A stretch of 28,239 nucleotides of DNA, from contig CAZQVW010000001.1 of the NCBI GenBank assembly GCA_964596865.1, positions 1-28,239 on the forward strand, given 5' to 3'. Shown piece by piece: positions 22,703-28,239 of this stretch (position 1 is the first letter of the stretch; every line of letters starts with the position of its first letter). The position numbers were made by a program, and so were the translations under genes. This DNA comes from UBA6382 sp964596865. GTDB lineage: Bacteria > Bacteroidota > Bacteroidia > Bacteroidales > Bacteroidaceae. The notes under the pieces are model-generated. The model had not been told where the DNA came from and searched no databases. It saw only the letters and a program-made list of their open reading frames with translations.

Positions 22703-23322
22703 AGTGCTCATCGCGGTTTGTCCCCCTTTTGCGAGCGCTGAAAATCGCGTGGATTTCTCCGTCCGCACGATTGATTGGAAATTTGGAAAAATTCCGGAAA
22801 ATTCCCATTTTCATTGCCGAAATTTCATCCTAAACGAAATTTAACCTTTTCGTTTTTGTAATTTTAGTTTCAAAACCGAGTTGTGCGATTTTGTGCGTAA
22901 AATACCGCATCGTTACAGAGTTGTGGCGGTTGTTTCTTTTGGAATTTGAAAGTGGTGTTTCAGTTTCAAAACCGCCTGCTTTCTATTTTTGAAACAGAGA
23001 CTGTTAATTCTGTGTTTGCTTTGCATAATTACCGAGTTCTCAATCCGTTATACTCTTTCGATACATCGTTTCTTTGACTATTATGCCCGAAACGAGCAAT
23101 TTGGACAGCCTTGAGGCAAAAATGTGTTTTGTGGCGAAAATAACGAGTTGGCACTCTGTATTTACGTCTTATTAGATGAAGAAAAGGAAAAACGCTGATT
23201 TTGCCCTCGTTTGCCTGATTTGGAGATTAAAATGCGTCATAAGCAGCTCTGGTACTTTTAGTATTAAAATTTAGAATTGAAAATCACAATTATTCGCCGT
23301 TGAAAATTAAAATCAATCTCGC
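22703..23322. other. AT-rich intergenic region of about 620 bp without a gene
   Basis: No open frame of believable length or codon use was seen on either strand. GTTTCAAAACCG occurs twice (22868 and 22963). The second copy forms a hairpin with TTTTGAAAC (22987-22995; 9-bp stem with GTTTCAAAA 22963-22971). Many TTTTGTAATTTTAG-like stretches resemble parts of promoters, but none fits fully until 23323. An unannotated RNA or a long regulatory region are both possible. Confidence 0.5.
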
Positions 23323-23353
23323 TTTGTGGTTTGAAATCTTTGTTTTAATTTTG
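23323..23353 (+). promoter_or_regulatory. Exact Bacteroidota-type promoter for the HTH gene
   Basis: TTTG (23323-23326), 19 bp, then TAATTTTG (23346-23353). Transcription would begin near 23360, some 48 bases before the ATG at 23408. Confidence 0.85.
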
Positions 23354-23407
23354 TAATCGATAAAATCATGTCATTTTTCACCCTCCAACGCAATACCCTC
23401 TTCCACT

Positions 23408-23944
23408 ATGAAGGATAGAATAAAGCAGATACAGATGATGACCAAGATGTCGCAGCAAGAATTTGCCAAGACCATCGGTGTAGCTCCGGGCTCCTTGTCG
23501 AGTGTCTACTCCGAGCGCATCCAGCCCACCTCTAATTATGTGGTAGGAATCCACAAGGCTTTTCCAAACATCAATATCAATTGGCTGATGTTTGGTGAAG
23601 GCGATATGTATGTCCACCCTGAGGCCGATAGTTCCTACTCCACCCTCCCATCTTCTGAGAGTGAAGATGTTGTGGAAACTCCTGCCGGACAGACTCACAC
23701 GCATGTCTCCCCCTCTCAGGCCTCGCTGTTTGACTCCCCCACTTCGGAGCCTTCAGATGTCATTTCTTTCCAGAATATGCGCAAGCCTTCGCCTCAATAT
23801 TCCGGTTCTAATCATCCCCGTGCGAAAACTGTGATTGAGCAAATCGAGACTGCAAAAAATTTTGACGTTCATCAGCGCCAAGTTAAAGAGATACGTGTCT
23901 TTTTCGATGATGGTACGTACGAGACTTTCGTCCCCTCAAAATGA
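23408..23944 (+). CDS. Helix-turn-helix (XRE-like) transcriptional regulator
   Basis: A 178-residue DNA-binding protein. Residues 1-70 form a small helical domain of the XRE/HTH_3 type: MKDRIKQIQMMTKMSQQEFA, then IGVAPGSLSSVYSERIQPT as the helix-turn-helix pair, followed by YVVGIHKAFPNININWLMFGEGDMY, a sequence typical of Bacteroidales regulators of this group. Residues about 72-150 are a low-complexity Ser/Pro/Glu-rich linker. The last 20 residues, VKEIRVFFDDGTYETFVPS, form a short conserved beta hairpin found at the end of many relatives. The target genes are unknown. It has its own promoter (23323-23353) and its own terminator (23954-23987), so it is a single-gene unit behind a long empty region. 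Confidence 0.87.
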   Translation: MKDRIKQIQMMTKMSQQEFAKTIGVAPGSLSSVYSERIQPTSNYVVGIHKAFPNININWLMFGEGDMYVHPEADSSYSTLPSSESEDVVETPAGQTHTHVSPSQASLFDSPTSEPSDVISFQNMRKPSPQYSGSNHPRAKTVIEQIETAKNFDVHQRQVKEIRVFFDDGTYETFVPSK

Positions 23945-23953
23945 TTCTGTGAT

Positions 23954-23987
23954 GCGGAAGATGGCGTGAGAGAGCTTCCGCTTTTTT
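23954..23987 (+). terminator. Rho-independent terminator of the HTH gene
   Basis: GCGGAAG (23954-23960) pairs with CTTCCGC (23975-23981). Six T residues follow, 9 bp past the stop codon. Confidence 0.9.
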
Positions 23988-24047
23988 AGTGTGATGAGGG
24001 CTGTTTTTGTGTCGTTCCTTTTCGTTACCTTTGAACTGATGCCGCCA

Positions 24048-24085
24048 GCCATTGCCCTAAAGCAAATTCGCTTTTAGGCAATGGC
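24048..24085. other. Strong intergenic hairpin, about 16-bp stem
   Basis: GCCATTGCCCTAAAGC (24048-24063) faces GCTTTTAGGCAATGGC (24070-24085) with one or two mismatches and a 6-base loop. TACCTTTG, a -7-like element, lies just upstream (about 24026-24033), with a TTTG 16 bp before it. No T run follows on either strand. It lies between two convergent genes. Confidence 0.55.
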
Positions 24086-24196
24086 GTGTGTGCTCTTTGC
24101 AAAGACAGATTTCGTCCTTGCGCTATGTCAGGCAATTGTCCTGCCAAAAATGATAGGTAAAAGTATAACAAAGAATATGGCCGTTTTGCTACGTCA

Positions 24197-24498
24197 TAAT
24201 CGCGCAGCCACGCAACAGCAGTGCGTGTTTAATTCTTCTAATCGCGCAGCCACGTAACGACGGTGCGTGTTTAATTCTTCTAATCGCGNNNNNNNNNNNN
24301 NNNNNNNNNNNNNNNNNNNNNNNNNNNNNNNNNNNNNNNNNNNNNNNNNNNNNNNNNNNNNNNNNNNNNNNNNNNNNNNNNNNNNNNNTTCTAATCGCGC
24401 AGCCACGTAACGACGGTGCGTGTTTAATTCTTCTAATCGCGTAGCCACGAAATAAAGCCGCGTGCTCAATAGCGCTAATCTCGTAGCCATGATAGAAC
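24197..24498. repeat. 42-bp (2 x 21) tandem array broken by a gap
   Basis: Units start at 24197, 24239 and 24281, then after the gap at 24392, 24434 and 24476. Each consists of two 21-bp halves, TAATCGCGCAGCCACGTAAC and ACGGTGCGTGTTTAATTCTT (each written one base short). The outer units are diverged and the inner ones nearly identical. Total copy number is unknown because of the gap. Confidence 0.93.
24289..24388. other. Assembly gap (100 N)
   Basis: One hundred N residues set inside the 42-bp array; the same unit continues on both sides. The real length is unknown. Confidence 0.95.
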
Positions 24499-24553
24499 GG
24501 CCACCGTCCCGATTTTCTTATCACCTATCAACGGGCGGGTGCTACGAGCCTAA

Positions 24554-25288
24554 TTATAGTTCTTGCGGATTGATGGCCTTTACGTTGTAGAAAAGGTTTT
24601 TGGAGGCAGCCATGGCCAGAACAGACAGCCTCACACCCGGCACTGTGGCAATCGTCCGCCCCATTTCGCGCAATGTGCGCACTGTGGTGATAACATCGTC
24701 CACCATCAGTATGTGTTTCCCCTCCAATCTTTGTGGTTTTGTTAGGCAGAAACTCCCTTTCACGTTGTCGGCCCTTTCTGCTACTGACAGGCGTGCTTGG
24801 TGTGTCTTATAGTTTTTGCGTTGCACAGAGCGCATGTCAATCGGGATATTGGTAACGGAGGCTATGCCGAGCGCTAATTGCTCGCTTTGGTTGTATCCGC
24901 GCTTCAGCATTCGCATTGTTGGAATGGGCACTGGCACAATCACATCCACGCCCTTAAAGAAATCCGTCTCTATCAGTTGGCGAGCCATAATCTGACCAAT
25001 ATAAAAGCCCGTCTTAGGCATATTGCGGAACTTCATGTCTAAGACGAGCCTGCGTTGCGTGCTGTTTGTATCGTAGACCATCAGGGCTGCCGCGCGCTCT
25101 ATGGGCAATCCCTGCCAGAATAGGCGCTCCAATGCGTTGCCGGCCTCTCCGTTGCAGTAGGGCGACAACTGCAAATCCATCAGGCATTCGAGGCAAAGCC
25201 CCTTCTCGCCCGTTTTTAGTCGTTTTCCGCAGATAGAGCAAAAGCGAGGCGCGAGAATGTTAAGGATGGTGGTGAGGAGGCCGCTCAT
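24554..25288 (-). CDS. comF: ComF-family phosphoribosyltransferase-fold protein
   Basis: A 244-residue protein of the ComF family, linked to DNA uptake in naturally competent bacteria. The N-terminus has a four-cysteine zinc site: C17 and C20 in RFCSICGKR, C32 and C35 in LCLECL. The phosphoribosyltransferase fold follows, with VDVIVPVPIPTMRMLKRGYNQSE (quoted by its key parts: VPVP and KRGYNQSEQLA), the KTHQARLSVAERADNVKGSF stretch, and the PRPP-loop HILMVDDVITTVRTL. The usual form of that loop is DDVxTTGxT; here Val-Arg replaces the Gly-containing pair, which may weaken PRPP binding. The gene starts 15 bp after the trpA stop, so it is probably transcribed with the trp operon. Confidence 0.92.
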   Translation of the reverse strand: MSGLLTTILNILAPRFCSICGKRLKTGEKGLCLECLMDLQLSPYCNGEAGNALERLFWQGLPIERAAALMVYDTNSTQRRLVLDMKFRNMPKTGFYIGQIMARQLIETDFFKGVDVIVPVPIPTMRMLKRGYNQSEQLALGIASVTNIPIDMRSVQRKNYKTHQARLSVAERADNVKGSFCLTKPQRLEGKHILMVDDVITTVRTLREMGRTIATVPGVRLSVLAMAASKNLFYNVKAINPQEL

Positions 25289-25303
25289 TATTTCTTATAA
25301 CCC

Positions 25304-26077
25304 CTATCTGCTGAGCGCTTCTTTCAGTTCACTGACGGCCTTTTTGGGGTCGCCACTCTGTTCTAATAGGCGCACAAATTTGGAACCGATGATGCTGCCC
25401 TGCGTATAGGTGCAAGTGGCCTCGCGTGTGGCCTTGTTGCTCACGCCGAAGCCCACGAGGGTGGGGTTATTTAGGTGCATATCCTTGATACGGCTGAAAT
25501 ATTCTATGGTGGCGGGCCCGAAAGCGTTTTGTGCGCCCGTGGTGGCATCGGTAGACACCTCGTAGATAAATCCGTCTGTGTTTTGGTCTATCAATCGGAT
25601 ACGCTCCTCCTCTGTTTCGGGCGTGATGAGCATGATGATGCGGATGTCGTAGCGGTCGGCAATGGCTTTGTAGCGCTTGAGGTAGATGTCGAACGGGAGA
25701 TCGGGGATGATAGCGCCGTCAATGCCCACTTCGGCGCATTTTTGGCAGAAATGCTCAAATCCGAATTGGTAGAAAACGTTTAGATAGCCCATCAGCAATA
25801 AGGGAATGTGGATTTCCTTTCTCACGTCCTTGAGTTGGTCAAACAATAGTTTCAGCGACATTCCGTTTTTCAAGGCTTTGGTGGCAGCTTGCTGGATTAC
25901 GGGCCCATCGGCCATAGGGTCGCTAAAGGGGACGCCAATCTCCGCCATATCTATGCCGCCTTCCTGCAGCGCACGGAGCACAGGCACGGTATCGTTCAGC
26001 TTTGGACTGCCGGCGCAATAGTAGATGGAAAGGATATTGCTCTTTTTCTCTTGGAAAAGTTTGTTAATTCTGTTCAT
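25304..26077 (-). CDS. trpA: Tryptophan synthase alpha subunit
   Basis: A 257-residue TIM-barrel enzyme (EC 4.2.1.20, alpha reaction) that splits indole-3-glycerol phosphate to indole and glyceraldehyde 3-phosphate and passes indole to TrpB. The catalytic acids are E46 and D57 in MAEIGVPFSDPMADGPVIQ, equivalent to E49 and D60 of Salmonella/E. coli TrpA. IIPDLPFD (122-129), LITPETEEERI, and the phosphate-binding VGFGVSNKA follow. Length is normal. trpB is not in the window; in Bacteroidales it usually heads the operon, which fits its absence here. It lies between trpF (81 bp upstream) and comF. Confidence 0.96.
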   Translation of the reverse strand: MNRINKLFQEKKSNILSIYYCAGSPKLNDTVPVLRALQEGGIDMAEIGVPFSDPMADGPVIQQAATKALKNGMSLKLLFDQLKDVRKEIHIPLLLMGYLNVFYQFGFEHFCQKCAEVGIDGAIIPDLPFDIYLKRYKAIADRYDIRIIMLITPETEEERIRLIDQNTDGFIYEVSTDATTGAQNAFGPATIEYFSRIKDMHLNNPTLVGFGVSNKATREATCTYTQGSIIGSKFVRLLEQSGDPKKAVSELKEALSR

Positions 26078-26158
26078 AATGTATAGAAAAAAGTGTATTT
26101 ACTTTGGTTGTTGGAATAGGGAGGGTGGTGTATTGTTCTGGTTTTTATCTTTTTGGGG

Positions 26159-26845
26159 CTAATCTTGCCTTGTTCGGATTAATTTCAGGAATTTCTGTAC
26201 GAGCGAGGGGTCTTTTATGGCGGGAGCAATCTCAAACCTGCTGTTGAGGTCGAGCCCAAAGAGGGCGGGATGGCGGAATTTGATGATTTCCTCAGCATTG
26301 TCGAGCGAGAGCCCACCGCTCAATAGAAATGGTGTGTGCCCGTGGTAGTATTTTAGTAGTGAATGGTTGAAAGCCTTGCCACTACCGCCTTTCTTGGGGG
26401 TCTTTGTGTCGAAAACAAAGGCATCAATCAGTTCTTCGTAGGCATCCAGGCCTTCTAAACTGTGCTCATCGCTTATTCCGATGGCTTTCAGAATTTTTAT
26501 TGCGGGCAAGGAGGGGTTGTTTTCGCCATTAGCCTGTGTGGAGGCGTGCGTTGCGATGCCGGCCTCGCCCAATGCTTGTTTTAGGGCGCGGATATAATCT
26601 GGGGATTCGTGCCCGTGTAACTGTATGGCGCTCAATCCGTAATCGCGGACACGGGCTATGATTTCCTGTGGCTCAGCATCCACAAATACGCCCACACTCT
26701 TGGCCCTCTGGGGCAGATAGGCGGGCTTCTCGCTCACATATCGGGGCGATTTCTCATAGAAAATCATTCCGATTAAGTCCACTCCAAGTGATTCTATTTC
26801 GCGGATGTTGTCGCCATCGCGCATTCCGCATACTTTAATTACCAT
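26159..26845 (-). CDS. trpF: Phosphoribosylanthranilate isomerase
   Basis: A 228-residue TIM-barrel enzyme (EC 5.3.1.24) that converts phosphoribosylanthranilate to CdRP in tryptophan synthesis. The ATG at 26845 is chosen over one at 26896 because the family's first strand MVIKVCGMRD begins there. The catalytic pair is C6 (KVCGMRD) and D146 (VFDTKTPKKGGSGKAF). IGMIFYEKSPRYV, SVGVFVDAEP, AIQLHGHESPDY and LLSGGLSLDNAEEI are the other family segments. A Asn/Thr/Ser-rich stretch of about 15 residues (100-114) before the strand AIKILKAI looks like a loop extension. Confidence 0.95.
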   Translation of the reverse strand: MVIKVCGMRDGDNIREIESLGVDLIGMIFYEKSPRYVSEKPAYLPQRAKSVGVFVDAEPQEIIARVRDYGLSAIQLHGHESPDYIRALKQALGEAGIATHASTQANGENNPSLPAIKILKAIGISDEHSLEGLDAYEELIDAFVFDTKTPKKGGSGKAFNHSLLKYYHGHTPFLLSGGLSLDNAEEIIKFRHPALFGLDLNSRFEIAPAIKDPSLVQKFLKLIRTRQD

Positions 26846-26929
26846 GGGATGTTTGTTTTTGTGTAGATAAGTATGAAACCCGCCCTTATCGAGCAATGTT
26901 ATAGACTTTTCTGACGCCCGGGCCTGCCC

Positions 26930-27751
26930 CTATGCGCCCTTTAATTCGCTGATAAACCTACTTAGGGCTGCCCCCGGGTCGTCTTCGCGCATAAAACGCT
27001 CGCCCATGAGGAAACCGCGGTAGCCGCACAAGCGAAGCGTCTTCACATCCTCCACGGTGTGAAGGCCGCTCTCACTGATATGCACAAATTCTGCGGGGAT
27101 TTTCGGGGCAAGGTCGATCGACGTCTGAATATCAGTGTGAAAGACGTGGAGATTGCGGTTGTTCACGCCCAAAACGGAGATGTCGTCGTTGAGATAATCC
27201 AATTCCTGCTCGCTATGCACCTCCAAAAGGGTCTCCAACCCCAATTCGCGGGCGGTATGAGCCAACGAGCGGCATTCTTCCTCCTTCAGACAGGCAGCGA
27301 TGAGCAATACAGCGTCGGCGCACATCAGTCGGGCCTCAAAGAGCTGGTATTCGTCCACGGTGAAATCCTTTCTAAGGATAGGAATGCTCACCAGTGGGCG
27401 TGCCGTCTCCAAAAATTCGTTGCAACCGCCGAAATAAGGCTCGTCTGTGAGGATTGAGAGGGCTGTGGCACCGGCCTTTTGATAGGCGGGCGGGATTATT
27501 TCGGGCTTGCCGTCCTCCTTAATCCACCCTTTCGAGGGTGATTTGCGCTTAAATTCGGCTATGATACCGGTATCAGAGCCCAATAGAGCGGAGGACAGCC
27601 GTCTTTTGTCGCGCCCCTCCCGCTGAATGGGTGTTTCCTCCTCAATCATGCGCTCCACGCGCCGGTATAGTTCGCGTGGGGGCGTCTCTTGTTTCTTTTT
27701 GTCAAGGTCGATGCGCTTGCGGGCGCATATCTCTTCTAATATGGTAGACAT
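26930..27751 (-). CDS. trpC: Indole-3-glycerol-phosphate synthase
   Basis: A 273-residue TIM-barrel enzyme (EC 4.1.1.48) that closes the indole ring of CdRP to indole-3-glycerol phosphate. The ATG at 27751 is preferred to 27793: MSTILEEICARKRIDLDKKK is the normal family N-terminus, and the upstream extension runs into a hairpin region. Catalytic Lys residues lie in IIAEFKRKSPSKG and PILRKDF, with catalytic Glu residues in LLEVHSEQEL and HISESGL. LGVNNRNL and GFLMGERFM close the barrel. It is a single-function protein, not fused to TrpF as in E. coli; trpF follows 84 bp later. Confidence 0.96.
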   Translation of the reverse strand: MSTILEEICARKRIDLDKKKQETPPRELYRRVERMIEEETPIQREGRDKRRLSSALLGSDTGIIAEFKRKSPSKGWIKEDGKPEIIPPAYQKAGATALSILTDEPYFGGCNEFLETARPLVSIPILRKDFTVDEYQLFEARLMCADAVLLIAACLKEEECRSLAHTARELGLETLLEVHSEQELDYLNDDISVLGVNNRNLHVFHTDIQTSIDLAPKIPAEFVHISESGLHTVEDVKTLRLCGYRGFLMGERFMREDDPGAALSRFISELKGA

Positions 27752-27788
27752 ACTTGTGATAGATAAATGAAGATGAGTTAGAAATATA

Positions 27789-27830
27789 GGCATAATAGGG
27801 CTACATAGGCATCTGTAGGCCTATTATGCC
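27789..27830 (-). promoter_or_regulatory. Intercistronic hairpin between trpD and trpC
   Basis: GGCATAATAGGGCTAC (27789-27804) pairs with GTAGGCCTATTATGCC (27815-27830) with one mismatch in 16, around a 10-base loop. Only a broken T stretch follows on the minus strand, so it is more likely an RNA-stability or partial-termination structure than a full terminator. Confidence 0.6.
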
Positions 27831-27842
27831 CATTGGTGGTTA

Positions 27843-28239
27843 TCAACTATTCAGTTCCACAAATTTCTTAAACGTCTTCAATGCCTTACCGCTCAGCAGC
27901 GATTCGCGGGCGATGGCGATACATTCGTCAATGGACTTGTCTTGCTCGATTAGTTTGATGGCATAGGCCGCATTGATGATTACCACGTTTTTCTGCGAGT
28001 CGGTGCCGGAGCCGTCCAGCACGTTGTCGAATATCTGCTTGGCTTCCTGTGCCGTACTGCCGCCGTATATCTCCTCCGGCTTCACCAACGGAAATCCCAA
28101 ATCCTTGGGCGAGCGGATAATCTCGCGGTCGCGCATCTGCACCTTAAAGTCGGTGGTGCCGGAAATCTCGTCATACCCGTCAATGCTGTTTACTATGCCA
28201 TAGGTAACGTCTATCTGATTAAGCGTGTTGTGGTAGAGG
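27843..28239 (-). CDS. trpD: Anthranilate phosphoribosyltransferase, C-terminal part
   Basis: The last 131 residues of TrpD (EC 2.4.2.18), which joins anthranilate to PRPP. The frame is open through the right edge of the window, so the gene continues beyond it. An internal GTG at 28142 is not the start, because the family sequence continues upstream: YHNTLNQIDVTYGIVNSIDGYDEIS precedes it (key parts NQIDV and GYDEIS, the latter being a TrpD signature), then DLGFPLVKPEEIYGG. The C-terminus AAYAIKLIEQDKSIDECIAIA is the usual closing helices. Together with trpC, trpF and trpA it shows the order D-C-F-A common in Bacteroidales. Confidence 0.95.
   Translation of the reverse strand, partial: LYHNTLNQIDVTYGIVNSIDGYDEISGTTDFKVQMRDREIIRSPKDLGFPLVKPEEIYGGSTAQEAKQIFDNVLDGSGTDSQKNVVIINAAYAIKLIEQDKSIDECIAIARESLLSGKALKTFKKFVELNS

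Noticed and set aside
24197..24498. Possible CRISPR array
   Set aside because: Units of 42 bp are contiguous, without unique spacers, and no cas genes are present. The same holds for the other arrays.
24189..24524. Minus-strand frames encoding 14-residue repeats (RRIKHAPSLRGCAI)
   Set aside because: They arise from the 42-bp array and run through the assembly gap, so they cannot be trusted as a gene.

Overview
The window reads as chromosomal DNA from a member of the Bacteroidales (Bacteroidota); genus cannot be fixed from sequence alone. Support comes from the gene families (short-form AMP nucleosidase next to a divergent HsdR_N-type protein and holA, a GT2-DUF4922 fusion protein, lipoproteins with a Cys at the end of the signal, meso-diaminopimelate dehydrogenase, a trpD-C-F-A run), from the lack of Shine-Dalgarno sequences, and from three exact matches to the Bacteroidota promoter pattern TTTG-N19-TAnnTTTG. 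No plasmid, phage or integrase genes, rRNA, tRNA or CRISPR were seen.

Layout. 1-2752 (+): a DUF3298-like gene translationally coupled to a DUF6621-like gene, then carboxynorspermidine dehydrogenase (spermidine synthesis). 3030-5315 (+): a CPA2 cation:proton antiporter with two TrkA-C domains. 5628-11078 (+): a tightly coupled three-gene unit made of a glycosyltransferase-2/DUF4922 (GalT-like) fusion, a SpoIID/LytB protein without a signal peptide, and an AmpG-like permease; I infer a link to uptake or reworking of cell-wall fragments. 11314-13888 (+): a C11 (clostripain) lipoprotein protease and Ddh, which makes meso-diaminopimelate. 13889-14978: about 1.1 kb without genes, built of a 402-bp tandem duplication carrying a large palindromic element. 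14979-17110 (-): a fasciclin-domain lipoprotein gene broken by a one-base frameshift. 17477-19890 (-): pta-ackA (acetyl-CoA to acetate plus ATP). 20160-20666 (-) and 20748-22607 (+): HsdR_N-type protein divergent from amn and holA. 22608-23407: two consecutive terminators followed by about 620 bp without a gene. 23408-23944 (+): an HTH regulator. 24554-28239 (-): the 3' half of a trp operon (trpD partial, trpC, trpF, trpA) with comF at its end.

The most unusual property is the density of short tandem repeats: about a dozen arrays in 28 kb, most with a period of exactly 21 bp (or 42 = 2 x 21), a few of 22 or 25 bp. Their sequences are mostly unrelated, but the period is shared. They occur between genes, directly in front of or across start codons, over one stop codon, and in frame inside two proteins. 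Twenty-one is both seven codons and about two turns of B-DNA. All three 100-N assembly gaps lie in or beside such arrays.
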